A stretch of 64,000 bases of DNA, from contig JAVMKO010000001.1 in assembly GCA_032164245.1 (NCBI GenBank), forward strand, positions 247,389,644 through 247,453,643. Direction: 5' to 3'. The position numbers and the translations under genes were made by a program. The notes under the pieces are model-generated. The model did not search any database and was not told the origin of the DNA. It saw only the letters and a program-made list of their open reading frames with translations. The DNA comes from Sternotherus odoratus. Lineage: Eukaryota > Chordata > Testudines > Kinosternidae. Shown here in pieces: positions 43,601 to 54,781 of this stretch. Every line of letters starts with the position of its first letter. Positions within the stretch are counted from its first letter, which is position 1.

Positions 43601-44749
43601 ATTTTGTTACCTCATTTTTATACATAGCTGTATTCACAATAAAAGGTTTATTTTGACACAGGTGTGCTAGACGGTGAGATACAACATGGTACTATGAGTG
43701 CTAGAAGACCTGGTGGAAGATGTGTCATTGATATAGCTATTACACAGTCTATGCAACTTCATGAAACACCTTAACCAGCCCTGAGAATCACAGGAAAAGT
43801 TACATATGCCTGGGAAAAGTTAAAATGGCAAACTGAACTTTATATGAAAGCCATGGGGCAAATAAATTTCAGGATGAGCAAAAGGTCACTCTGCTCTTAA
43901 CAGGGGAAGGCACAGAAGCTTTTGATGTACACAGTATATTCTATATAGATTGTGGCTGGTGTGTGAGAGAGAGAGAAAATCTTTGCAGAAATAATGAAAA
44001 TATTTAATTACCATTTTGTCCCTAGAAATGTTACTTTAGAAAGATATACATTTAAGATGAGAATAAATGACAAAGGGGAAACAATAGAGAAGTTTGTCAC
44101 AGTCCTCTGGGTGTGCGCGATTCCGAATCTTATTAAAGACCACATTGTCCTGAAGTGTAACAATTAAAAAATTGTGAAGGCCTATTAAAGGAGATGGATC
44201 TGACACTAGAAAGGGCAAGCAGCAGAACAAACAGAAACTCAAATAAACAGCTTGCAGAAAAGCACTGAGCTGATGACTAAACCTAAATCAGCAAAGGAAA
44301 ATTTCATGGAAATTGCATTGGCCAAGTACAGAAACATGGAAAGCAGGAGACAATGCTAGTGGTGTGCCAACCAGCCTGAGCAGAGGTAATGTCCAGATTC
44401 AGGCAAATCTGAAAGAAAACTGTTTTTCAAAAAGGAACCATAATGCTATAATGTACAGAGAAAGCAGGAAAGTGCAGGTATTAAATGCAGAAAGGGATTG
44501 CTCAAAGCGAAAAAGCTGTTCTTAGGTACCGTAATGGAGGAGGCTGAAAAATCAGGACTGCCTAATTAAAAGATACACAAACTTACACGACATCCAATAT
44601 ACATTGGTGAACAAATAAATGTAATAACAGAAATCCAAATAGATGTAAGTGTCACATTTCAGGACAACTACAGCTGTTTACCCCCAATGACCCATCAAGT
44701 TTATCCACTCTCAGGCTTCCGACTCCATGGGCATCATCTCTCCTGTGTG

Positions 44750-44896
44750 GGCGGTGCTGGCCGCCAGTTCCCGCAGCCCCGCATTGGACCGGGACGGTGA
44801 ACTGTGACCAGTGCGAACCGGCAAGTAAACAAACCGGCAGGGCCCGCTAAGGGTGCTTACCCTGCGGTACCATGTGCCAAGGTTGTCAATCCCTGG
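44750..44896. mobile_element. hAT-type foldback element fragment, nested in Gypsy
   Basis: Only the right half remains: GCATTGGACCGGGACGGTGAACTG, AAACCGGCAGGGCCCGC, TAAGGGTGCTTACCCTGCGG and the end TGCCAAGGTTGTCAATCCCTG. Same family as 18101 and 49029. It interrupts the Gypsy gag-pol region, so it is the later insertion. Confidence 0.75.
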
Positions 44897-46028
44897 TTTA
44901 ACTTAATTCAATAATGTTCATTAACGATATTTCAGGAAACTGTCAGTCTAACACAGTAAGGACAACACAGAAATGGAAGAACCAAAGTGTCTGTGAAAGA
45001 CTACAAGGAAGGAACATTCCAGTGTTGGGAGAGTACACACCAATACTTGAATACAAAGGGAAAATCATAAAACAAGTATTTATGATGGCACACCAAGGTA
45101 ATCAACCAGTCAGAGCCCACACATGTGAGGTGCTTGGTTTAGTTAGGAGCATGTATGCCACAGAGAGACAGGAAGACAGCATAGAACCAAATATAAAAAT
45201 CTTAATAGCATAATATGAAGATTTATTCCTAAGTGATGGGTAGCTCCCAGTTGCATGCAAGATATGGTTAAAACAAGATGCAGAACCAGTAATACAGACT
45301 ACTTGAAAAAATCCACAAGCTATAAGAAACAGGCTAGAAGAGGAGTTGCAAAACATGAAAGGAAATGGTATAAATTTAAAACTAGAAGAACCTGCAGATT
45401 GGGTTCACTCTTTAGTAATTGAAGAGGATAGATAAAAAGGAGGAGGATTGCATGGGACCAGAGGAACTGAACAAAAACATTAAAAGAGAACACTTCCAAA
45501 TTCCCATAAAAAGTGAATTGTTGTCTGAGATGGCAGGAGCCAAATCTGTTAGCAAATCTGGATTTCAAACACTGTTGAGACCAGAAGATAAAAAAGGAAT
45601 TCAAAGGCATGTTGAATTATAACCGCAAATACATACCCAACTATAAAACATGCAGAGCTCACCTAAGGAATCTCTTCCACAAGGTTAGTGAATAAGCCTG
45701 GATGCCAGAGCATGAGAAAGAGTTAAACAATTTAAAGCACATTCTGACATCATCTCCAGTGCTGTCGTTCTTTGATTCATTGAAAGACGTCATACTCTCC
45801 ACAGATGCCACAAAAAGAGTGCTGGGAGCAGCACTACTATAGTTTCATGGAATTGATTGATTGTATTTAGGTCTATGACAGTAACAGAGAAGACGTATGC
45901 ACAAATTGAACAGAATAGACACAATCTGGCATATATATAGGTACAAGACTTTGTGGCTTTCTGTATGGTCATAGCTTCAAAGCAGAAACTGACCACAAGC
46001 CACTGACTGAAATACACCAAAAGAGATT

Positions 46029-46244
46029 ATGAGAAGCACCACTGTGTTTGCTCATCATGGAATTCCAAGAACAGTAATGACTGACAATGGACCACAATTC
46101 AAGAAGAGGCAATTCCTTGATTTTGCTAAAATGTACGCCTTTCATCAAGAGACATCTAGACCCAAATATCCTCAAATCCGTACATTATCTGAATGTGGAG
46201 TACATATAGTGAAGAACTTGTGCAAAAAAAGCCATTGGATGTAG
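46029..46244 (+). pseudogene. Gypsy integrase core fragment
   Basis: The 71-codon open piece holds FAHHGIPRTVMTDNGPQFKK and later HQETSRPKYPQIRTLSECGVHIVKN. The second Asp of the DDE triad (MTDNG) is present. The Glu position appears in the SECG text, matching the usual NG..ER motif in damaged form. The first Asp lies upstream in a broken frame. Not functional. Confidence 0.8.
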
Positions 46245-46990
46245 GAGAAGAGTCCTATTTAGCACTACTCAACTACTGAGCTACACTGCTGCATTATGGA
46301 AATTCACCCGCTGAACTTCTACAATGGACATACACATACTTGATATCCAGCTATGAGACAAAAAAGGAAAGCTAAGGAGTATGTGATATTGAGGAAAAGA
46401 CTGGGAAAGTACAGTTAGACAGAATATTACAATGAAGGACCCAGACCTCTTCCACAGATTAAAAAAAAAAAGACTTGGGAGAATTTGGCAGGATGGGCAC
46501 TGGCCCATCATGGCTACAGTGATCAAGGAAGAGTCACCTCACTCATACTCAATGATCACGGATTAAGACAAAACCTTATGAGGGAATCAGAAGCACCTGC
46601 TCAAATTACCTGACAACTTGGCCAAGACAAGTGAAGTGAAAGCAGTCATACATGGTGAAAGCAATTCACAAACTGGTCCTGTTATTGACTCTGACACTGA
46701 ACAGTCTGTTACAGATAAGAATTGCCGTAAAGACTCATTGAGGCATATTAGGGTTTTGATTAGGAAACCTAAAGAGTTAAGGAGTTGTTCTATTTGTAAT
46801 AGTTCGATAGTTTGATTTAACAGTTTTAAATTCTAAAAGAGATCTAAAAAAGGGACAATATGCTATACACGCTCGGTGTAGTCCTTTGTTTGCTGGGATA
46901 TGCTTCCTATTGGGGCAGAAACAAGGAAGTCCACGGCAGGGCTGTCATAGGCTGTAGCCAGAGACTAGTAGAAAGTTTTCTCTCTCTCTC

Positions 46991-47041
46991 GTTGGTGGCC
47001 CATACCCCCCCCCCCCCCCCGGCGGGGTATGGGCCACCAAC
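46991..47041. repeat. GC-rich hairpin with C16 run
   Basis: Perfect 18-bp inverted arms GTTGGTGGCCCATACCCC (46991-47008) and GGGGTATGGGCCACCAAC (47024-47041) enclose a C-rich loop. The C run is 47005-47020. It lies just after the probable Gypsy 3' LTR start and before the 5S pseudogene. Confidence 0.85.
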
Positions 47042-47126
47042 CACAGAGCACTCCATCTCTGTTGTTGGCATTTCAATAGCAAGTTGGTTCCCTACGGGGT
47101 GGAGTTGCTAGCTCCACGCCCATGTT

Positions 47127-47246
47127 AAGCCTACAGCACCTGGTATTCCTAGGAGGTTTCCATTCCAAGTACTAGTCAGGCCCAAGCCTGCATAGCTTCT
47201 GAGATCAGATGGGATCGGGCGTGTTCAGGGTGGATTAGCCATGCTA
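47127..47246 (-). pseudogene. 5S rRNA pseudogene
   Basis: On the minus strand the sequence follows vertebrate 5S rRNA across nearly its full length of about 120 bases: ACCCTGAACACGCCCGATC, CATCTGATCTCAGAAGCTA, TGCAGGCTTGGGCCTG, CTAGTACTTGGAATGG, GGAATACCAGGTGCTGTAGG. The first 15-20 bases are poorly matched. There are many substitutions (for example GGGTCGGGCC has become GGCTTGGGCC), and no T-run terminator is obvious downstream. It may be a retropseudogene or the head of a 5S-derived SINE. I see no SINE body, so pseudogene is preferred. Confidence 0.85.
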
Positions 47247-48380
47247 TCAGCAAAATACTACAGGGTAAATACTATATAGCATAATACTACAACACTTCTT
47301 TGCTGTTGAAATCTTTGTATATACTCCTCCTATAAACACTATAATGATAACTAATGGAGAATACTCTTAAACTTATGATTTGCACTTGATGTGATAACTG
47401 GTAAACATGACCTTCACACATTTCAATTAACACCTTGGGAACCAAACCATTTGTATTGTTTTGTATTCTGTTTGTTTGTCCATTTGCTTGTTTTTTTCCT
47501 GATTAATTTGATTCTCTTTAGCTGTTAAAACTAGATAATTTGATCAGGAAATGATCTGACACTTCCATTAAGAACGAGCCTTCCTCACATACTGTACTGT
47601 ATAACATAAAAAATAGACCTGTCTTATACATGTTTTCAGTGCACAATGACACCAGAACAATGAAACAAGGAAATAAAGTTGCTGTAATGCAATGAGCGTA
47701 TAATGAATGTACAATGGCAATGTTATAAAAGTGTTAATAATTATTTAATAAATATAAAGGTCTATGATTTCCATCAAACAGGTCAATTCCATTTATCACT
47801 GTATGCTTCGGTGCCAATGAAAGCACAACAATTAAGATAATTTATTTGACTTCATTATCTTAACTATTGTATTTTCATACTCTGGCTGTTCTAGTTCTCC
47901 TAATGTATTTTTGCCAGGACACCACTAAGTACCTGATATTTTCCCCTATTGTTTTAGTTTAGCATTGCCACTATATATTTATAAAACACTGACCACACAA
48001 TCTGCCCTTTTTCTAATCTGCTCCAAGTCCATCACTCTGCCCTCATGTACTAGAGCCACAGCAATTCTGCTACTTCTTGGACCTTGTTCATGCCTGTAAG
48101 GAAGCTGTAGATTAATCACAAGGGCCTTCTCTATATACATTGACTACTGTTACTATTATTATTAGTGAATGTGCATTCACGAGTCACCTATCTAGGTGCA
48201 GAAAGTACAGCATCAAGGTTGAGGTGATAACCCAAAATAGCCAGAAAATCATAGAATCATCTGTAATATGGCGGGTGGGGCAAATTCGGGCATCTAATCC
48301 AACTAATGGCCAAATTCACAGGTGATACAAAGGCTTATGTAAATTGCTTCTTTTTAAGTATGAGCATCTTATGTAGGTAG
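47247..48380. other. Unassigned AT-rich DNA
   Basis: Nothing supported. GAAAATCATAGAATCATCTG near 48244 could be a short scrap of a CR1 3' end. Confidence 0.4.
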
Positions 48381-48576
48381 TGATAGAACAGGGATCGGCA
48401 AACTTGGCACGTGGAACCGCAGGGTAAGCACCCTTAGCGGGCCCTGCAGGTTTGTTTACTTGCAATTTTCCGACCACGGCTCCCACTGGCCGCGGTTCGC
48501 CGTCTCGGTCCCATGGGGGCTGCGGGAAGGGGCGGCCAGCACCCGCGTGCCAAGGTTGCTGATCCCTGGGATAGAA
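48381..48576. mobile_element. hAT-type foldback element, copy 3, short form
   Basis: The element is 48389-48568 with ends CAGGGATCGGCAAACTTGGCA and TGCCAAGGTTGCTGATCCCTG. The flanks TGATAGAA and GGATAGAA agree at 7 of 8 positions. At 180 bp it lacks most of the right half seen in the 49029 copy. Confidence 0.88.
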
Positions 48577-49028
48577 GGATGGGGGGTAGCAGGAAAGGCA
48601 ACCCAAAGTTGTGAGATGGTGTAAGATAAAATAGGAAAGTTAGGGCATATTCACTGTAGATTTCTTTACATTCTCCTATTAGTTTCTTTTCCTGCTACAA
48701 CCTAAACCTCTGTTGAATTCTTCATCTGTTTATGGTTACAACTTCGTACACCCACTTAGAAATGAGTAACTTATACTGCCTTATAAAGATGTGTATTTTG
48801 GAGATGACACTAATGAAATGATCATTTTTACTGATAGGCCTCTACATATCAGAAAGGCATGGCCAATAGATAAAGGCAGCTTTTTATTTAAAAAAAAATC
48901 AAGCCTTGCAGGTAGGGTTGGTTGGAAAATAATTTTAATCCATATTTGAATACTAAATATGTTTGGATGAAAACCCAGAATAGTTGATTCAGAAATGCTG
49001 CTCCAGTATCTCATGGGAGCTTGTAGAT
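48577..49028. other. Unassigned spacer between two hAT-type elements
   Basis: AT-rich. No gene or repeat recognised. Confidence 0.4.
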
Positions 49029-49335
49029 CAGGGATTGGCAACGTTGGCATGCGGGACCGCAGGGTAAACATCCTTAGCGGGCCCCTGCTGCTTTATTTAC
49101 CTGCTGTTTCACCGACCGCGGCTCCCACTGGACATGGTTTGCCGTCCCAGTCCAATGGGGGCTGCTGGAAGTAGTGGCCAGCACCGCGCCGCTTCCCTCA
49201 GCCCTCATTGGACTGGGACGGCGAACTGCGGCCAGTGGGCGCTGCAGTCAGCAAAACGGCAGGTAAATAAAGCAGTGGGGCCCTGCTAAGGGTACTTACC
49301 CTGTGGTCCTGCGGGCCAACATTGCCGATCCTTGC
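49029..49335. mobile_element. hAT-type foldback element, copy 4, full palindrome
   Basis: Ends CAGGGATTGGCAACGTTGGC and GCCAACATTGCCGATCCTTG. Almost the entire 307 bp folds back: GGTAAACATCCTTAGCGGGC pairs with GCTAAGGGTACTTACC, and GCCGTCCCAGTCCAATGGGG with CATTGGACTGGGACGGCG. TSD not evident. Confidence 0.85.
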
Positions 49336-49489
49336 TCTGGAGGATAGTGAACAAGGAAGGAAAGAGCAGTTAGTGGAAGAAGGCTTGAAGTGGTGTAGAG
49401 AGGTTTGCATGTGTGGAGAGGAGCAGTGGGAGGTCTCACATTCCAGGTCCAGGACTACTGTGTGTGGGAGAGAGAGAAAAAGTTGTTAA

Positions 49490-50395
49490 CATAAGAATGG
49501 CCGTCCAGTCCAGTATCCTGTCTACCGACAGTGGCCAATGCCAGGTGTCCCAGAGTAAGTGAACCTAACATGTAATGATCATGTGATCTTCTCTCCTGCC
49601 ATCCATCACCCCCCTCTGACAAACAGAGGCTAGGGACACCATTCCTTACCCATCATGGCTAATAGCTATTAATGGACTTAAACTCCATGAATTTATCCAT
49701 TTCTCTTTTAAACCCTGTTATATTCCTAGCCTTAAAAACCTCCTCAGGGAAGGAGTTCCACAGGTTGACTGTGTGCTGTGTGAAGAACTTCTTTTTGTTT
49801 ATTTTAAACCTGCTGCCCATTAATTTCATTTGCTGTCCCCTAGTTCTTATATTAGGGGAACAAGTAAATAACTTTTTCTTATTCACTTTTTCCACACCAC
49901 TCATGATTTTATATACATCTATCATATCCCCCCTTAGTCTCCTCTTTTCCAAACTGAAAATTCCTAGTCTCTTTAATCTTTTCTCATATGGGACCTATTC
50001 CAAACCCCTAATCATTTTAGTTGTCATTCTCTGAACCTTTTCTAATGCCAATATATCCTTTCTGAGATGAGACCACATCTGTATGCAGTATTCAAGATAT
50101 GGGTGCACTGTGGTTTTATATAAGGGCAATAATATATTCTCTTTCTTATTTTCTATCCCTTTTTAAATTATTCCTAACATCCTATTTGTTTTTTTGACTG
50201 CTGCTGCACACTGCTTAGATGTCTGTAGAGAACTATCCCCAATGACTCCAAGATCATTTCCAGATTAGTTATAGCTAAATTAGCCCCAATCATATTGTAT
50301 GTATACTTGACATTATTTTTTTTAAATGTGTATTACTTCACATTTATCCACGTTAAATTTAATTTGCCACCACATTAAATTGCATTGGTTGCTGA
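49490..50395 (-). mobile_element. CR1 LINE 3' end, minus strand, decayed
   Basis: It starts with the inverted CR1 tail AACATAAGAATGGCCGTCCAG and the 3' UTR CCTGTCTACCGACAGTGGCC. ORF2 text on the minus strand follows (KRRLRGDMIDVYKIMSGVEK, NLWNSFPEEVFKARNITGFK; 49659-49952). Beyond 49970 the frame is broken, but nucleotide similarity to the 37.8 kb CR1 continues to about 50395. Same subfamily as that copy, older. Confidence 0.9.
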
Positions 50396-50501
50396 AAGCA
50401 GTGCTTCGAAAGAGCCTATTGGTCAGTGAAAGGTGGGTGTGGTGATATATTCAAAGTTGGGGGTGAGTTGCTGGTCATTTAGGGGCTATTCACTTACCTT
50501 A

Positions 50502-50780
50502 GAGTATGTCTACACTGCATTTTGGAGAGAGCCTCCCATCTAGGTTGATAGACTTGTTCTTGCAGGCCTCTCATTGGCACTCTAAGAGGGCTGTCTAGAC
50601 AACAGCTTTGAAGCAGTGACTTAGGCTGGAGTTTGGGCCTGAAGAGGGGAGTGGGCTTCCAAGCCTGAGGACCAGCCCGAGCCACGACTTCAAAGTGCTA
50701 TCAATATAGTTAGAGTGCTAGCATAAGCTTCGCTAGCTCGAGTCTGTTGACCCAGCTGGGAGGCTCCCTTCAAAATGCAG
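50502..50780. repeat. MITE-like repeat, GTCTACACTGC end
   Basis: TATGTCTACACTGCATTTTG begins the element and TTCAAAATGCAGGGTACATG closes it in inverted orientation. It shares CCCGAGCCACGACTTCAAAG with the repeat at 14123-14370. No coding capacity. Confidence 0.6.
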
Positions 50781-50872
50781 GGTACATGTACCCTCTGAGT
50801 GAGAGGTTAGAGAATATTAATCTGTATATTTAGGCACTGGGGACCAGGCATATTGCCCTATTGCTGGGGAAG

Positions 50873-51086
50873 GTACATACAGAAGCTGCCCAACTTACGC
50901 AAGCGTTCTGTTCTGTCTTGCCTAACTCAAATTTTGCGTAAGTCGGAAAAGTATCTCTGACCATTATGCAAAAAAAAGAAAAGAAAAGAAAAAAAAAACT
51001 TTCCTACTTCTAGCTTACGGAACTTTTTCATAAACTCGGATTTGAATAAGTCAGGTCTTGCATAACCTGGGGAGCGTCTGTGTGTA
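50873..51086. mobile_element. mariner-type MITE, ACTTACGCAAG family
   Basis: Left end CAGAAGCTGCCCAACTTACG and right end TTGCATAACCTGGGGAGCGT (then CTGTG) are imperfect inverted repeats. Inner words AATTTTGCGTAAGTCGG and CTTACGGAACTTTTTCATAAACTCGG repeat the motif. An A-rich tract is at about 50970-50998. No transposase. Confidence 0.6.
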
Positions 51087-51751
51087 ATTCCCTCAAGAAA
51101 TCTGTTCTTGGGATCACCCCTCATACTGACGGAGAGCTTGCCGCTACTCAGATAGAGGTACTCCTCTATTGTAAAGTGTAGTGCCTGTAATGATCTTGGG
51201 GTTTGTTAAATAACAAGCCAGTGAATGAGAAAGGAATAACTTTAATAAAACATACAATAGAGTATCTCTGGTGAACTACTACATACAGACATTCTCTGTT
51301 ACCAACCCCCACCTCCAGGGCACATCTCCAAATTCCTGTGTTCATAATACTGTCCTTTATGAGGCAGCATCTCATAATTAAAATCTTCTAAAAACAAATC
51401 TCTGCATCTTCACTCTTAAATAAAAGCAAATTAACTATATATATATATATATAGTGTGTGTATTATTAGATAGGTGTTAGCTGTTAGCTGTATATACATC
51501 ACTGTCAAGTAAGTCTTTATCACTCATTTTCCTCAAATATCCCTTTTCCAAGCAGGTTAACAAGTCACTATTAGTCTTTCAGGATGTTTAATCTCCCACT
51601 CTGATCTTCTCAGTATCTTACTTTCATTCAAATCTGAGTTGTTCTCTTTTTCCTTGACAGTTTCTCCTAGAGGATCAGTCAAATGGGACATGCCAGAGTC
51701 CACATCTCACATCAGTGTGCTAGAACTTTCTAGAATTACTCTTAGATTCCT

Positions 51752-52124
51752 TCAATTGCATTGAAATATGTCCCCGTGGTCTGTCGGGACTACATAACAC
51801 CTTGGATGCGATTGTTCTTTAGGGGCATCCCTTTGGCCCCACGTATTAGAGGTGTGATTCTTCAGGCACACTCTATTACCTTGGTTAAGAGGTGGGAGAT
51901 CACTGGCTCTTTTTTCAAAATAATATCTCTGCTTCCACTTCTGATTTTCTTTCATTTTTCTGTATGGCTTCATTGTCATGAGATTTCAGCAGGTTATCAA
52001 TAATTGGTAATTTAGATCTGATCCTTCTTCTCATTAACAGATGAGCTGGAGAAAAGCCATTCTCCACAATGAGAAGAGAGATCAGCCATTGTGTTGGCAC
52101 CTCATTTTTTTGTATTACTTGCAT
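51752..52124 (-). pseudogene. Gypsy integrase C-terminal fragment
   Basis: Two overlapping frames read GFSPAHLLMRRRIRSKLPI, then KNERKSEVEAEILF or KMKENQKWKQRYYFEKRASD, then LPPLNQGNRVCLKNHTSNTW and HPRCYVVPTDHGDIF. This is the typical end of Ty3/Gypsy integrase, where the element product joins a small chromatin or DNA-binding module. A frameshift near 51950 separates the halves. Confidence 0.85.
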
Positions 52125-52289
52125 TATTTCTGTCGTTGCAAGCTCAGCCTTAAATTTATCACAGAGTGCAAACGGATGGATAACTGGAGGGACCTACTTA
52201 TTTATTTGGATTCTATGTTAACCCTGCAAACAACCCTTGAAACAGGTCATGATAGTCTCAAAAGAGTGCCTCATGGCCAGGTTCAGTAA

Positions 52290-52480
52290 GCTGTACAAAG
52301 AAGCGCGGGCCAGGCCACCACTTCCTACTGCTCCCATTGGCGGGGAATGGCAAACCGTGGCCAGTGGGAGCTGCGAGCAGCTGAACCTATGGCCACTCGG
52401 GTAAACAAAACACGTTGTGGACAGCCAGGGGTTTACTCTGGCCAAGCCACGGAATAGGTTTGGGAACCCCTGCTCTATGG
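52290..52480. mobile_element. hAT-type element fragment nested in Gypsy
   Basis: The right end GGTTTGGGAACCCCTG (to 52472) and internal GCTCCCATTGGCGGGGAATGGC and AACCGTGGCCAGTGGGAGCTGC are typical of a hAT-type turtle MITE. The left end is lost, so no TSD can be read. Confidence 0.65.
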
Positions 52481-53180
52481 TGTCATCAGTTTGCATGAAT
52501 GTAAAAAAAGTGTGTCTTGCAAAGGTTTCATCCCTTTTTGGCATGCAATGTTCTCAACTTTAGTCAATATTTTACTTAACTTCATGCTTTCACCTTCTTC
52601 AAACTTAAAGTTGTTACAAATATCTTGTACTTCCTCATAACAACATGCATAAATATAGCTGATTTCGCTTTATCCTTTTTCTCTTCTTTCCCTATGGCTG
52701 CTAAATATAATTCAAATCTCTGATGTTTCCCAGTTTACTGCAACATTGCCTGGCAATTGCACACTGGATGGAGGTTGCAACACATCCATTTTGGGCTCCC
52801 TCCTACCCACCCCCTGCTTCTTAAGCTACTCAAGCTAATATTGCGCTCACTGAATACATGCAAAAGGCCTCTGGACCGAGTGCTCTACCTGCTTCTCTGG
52901 TGCCACCCTTTGTCTCTGACTTCAGCTGCAAGTACAGGAATTAATTTCAAAATGACTGCAGTTTCCTTCTCATTCAGCACTTCTGACGCCATGTAACAAT
53001 CTTGGGGTTCATTAAGTAACAAACCAGTGAATGAGAAAGGAATAAAACATTACAATAAAACAAACTGGAGAGCATCTCTAGTGAACTGCTGCACACAGCC
53101 ACAGTGTTTTTCCAATCCTCACCTCCAGGATACATCTCCAAATTCCTAGGTTCATAATACTGTCCCTTATGAGGGAGAGT

Positions 53181-53417
53181 CTCTAAATCAGTGGTTCTCA
53201 AACTTTCGTACTGGTGACCCCTTTCAGATAGCAAACCTCTGAGTGCGACCCCCCCCTTATAAATTAAAAACATTTTTTATTAATTTAACACCATTATAAA
53301 TGCTGGCGGTGAAGCGCCGGTTGGGTGGGCGGCTGACAGTTCATGACCCCCCCATGTAATAACCTTGTGAGCCCCTGAGAGGTCCCAACCCCCATTTTGA
53401 GAAACTCTGCTCTAAAT
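53181..53417. mobile_element. hAT-type MITE with perfect TSD inside a Gypsy LTR
   Basis: The element is 53189-53409 with ends CAGTGGTTCTCAAACTTT and CAGAGTTTCTCAAAATGG in reverse. The duplication CTCTAAAT is exact at 53181-53188 and 53410-53417. The other LTR of the host element (at 51372) is uninterrupted, which proves the insertion. Confidence 0.92.
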
Positions 53418-53440
53418 TATAACCTTCTACAAACATATCT

Positions 53441-54781
53441 GTACAGTGCCCATAGGTAGGAGTTAACCCCTTCCCTCTCAAAGAGGCACATGGTCTGTGA
53501 AGTAGGAACCACTGAATCAACCCCGGGGGCGGGGGGGACACTTGACAATCACCAACTGGTGTCTCCATTCCAGCACCTGGATTGGCAAGTAGGAGACAAA
53601 ATGAAAGAAGAGGGGTGGCACCTGACCTTGAACTTTGCCTTGAGAAGAGGGAGGCTGTCCCTGGAGTTCTCTTTAGGACCCTCTGTCCTAAGCATCCTGA
53701 ACCCCATAACGTTTAAATGAGCAAGGGTCAGATTTTCTAATTTCTTAAAAAATATATAAATTTCCCCCACTTGCAGCAACTCAGAAGTGTTGGTTCATCA
53801 ACAACTTTTCTGTTTGTATGAATGGTGAATGACAAGTATTTATAATCAGATATATTCAAAGCCTGACAAATGTATCTGTCTGCAATGTTTATACACTCAT
53901 ATACATTTTAACATGCTAATAAAATTTGGAAATGAATTATTTTTAATATGACTCTTTAAAAGGAGATCCTATCTGAACTTTTTCCCATTTCTCAAATTGA
54001 ACTTGAGCAAAATCTTATTGTAGTATTGATTATATTCATGTAATCATATGGCGCAGGAGTGGGACTTTTGTTCTGTGTGTGTGTGTGTGCTTGTGCATGC
54101 ATAGCTACTGTATGCTTCCTGCTATCAGTCAGAAGCAGAACTACCACAAAAATACTGCTTATGAGTTATTATACAGCCAAATCCACAAAGTGCTTGAAAT
54201 CTCACAAGATGGTTTGATTTTTGAATATCTTAGCCTCATTATGCAGTCTGCTTCCTCTGTCATTCTAGTAAAGAGAAGAGAGGTGGTTACATGTTACATG
54301 GGTGGTGTGATAAACCTATGCCTATTGAATTCACCGAAACCAAGATCAGACATTCTTTTTGCTGCTGAATAACTGAAGAACTCAGGCATCTATGACTCTA
54401 TCTATATGTCTTAGGATTTTCTCAAACATTCATAGTTTTGAAGCTCTTTGCAAATAGCTTCAACCACAATAATGAAAACATATTTGGTCTTGTGGAAATA
54501 GAGGGATTTTTTTTCTTTCATTATAGCAATGAATTTTGAAGCATAAACTCCAGTAGGCTACTAAAATCTGAAAGTAAGATAGGTAGGTTTCTCTTTAACA
54601 GATCAAGTGAATTAACTGACCACTACTTTACCAGAAGGTGAGGGGAACATAAAGATGGATATGGATGAAAAGGGAAAATTGACTGTCCAACTATTCTTAA
54701 GAAGACAGATAATATAGCTATATAACTTATAATATAACTAGAGCTTTCCATTCATAGTTGTGGAAAGTGCTTTACTAAGAT
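53441..54781. other. Unassigned DNA
   Basis: Contains a short (TG)n patch at about 54075-54090. Short open frames have no recognisable domains. Confidence 0.4.

Larger units (their letters stand above)
43620..46860 (+). mobile_element. Decayed Ty3/Gypsy LTR retrotransposon
   Basis: In plus-strand order: the end of a 5' LTR with AATAAA and GTGTGCTAGACGGTGAGATACAACA; a zero-spacer PBS-like TGGTAC at 43687; Gag-like text (WEKLKWQTELYMKAM, then after a frameshift EQKVTLLLTGEGTEAFDVY, about 43810-43930); protease/linker (GRNIPVLGEYTPILEYKGK, CEVLGLVR, about 45010-45150); RT start (RNRLEEELQNMKGNGI, about 45325-45370); RNase H start (SSPVLSFFDSLKDVILSTDA, about 45750-45810); integrase (VFAHHGIPRTVMTDNGPQF, about 46045-46105). 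Many stops, and the RT core is missing. PPT-like AAAAAAGGGACAA (46847-46858) precedes a possible 3' LTR start at TGCTATACAC. A hAT-type fragment is nested at 44750-44896. Confidence 0.8.
51186..53440 (-). mobile_element. Decayed Ty3/Gypsy element on the minus strand
   Basis: Direct repeats of about 220 bp bound it: 51186-51408 and 52992-53440 (the latter holding a hAT insertion). They share TGAATGAGAAAGGAATAA, CATCTCCAAATTCCT and GTTCATAATACTGTCC. On the minus strand a PBS TGGCGTCAGAAGTG (ending at 52991) follows the right LTR without spacer, and an ATG spans that junction into MASEVLNEKETAVILK before a stop. Integrase C-terminal text lies at 51752-52124. Most of gag-pol is missing. The internal part also holds a hAT fragment at 52290-52472. 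Confidence 0.8.
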
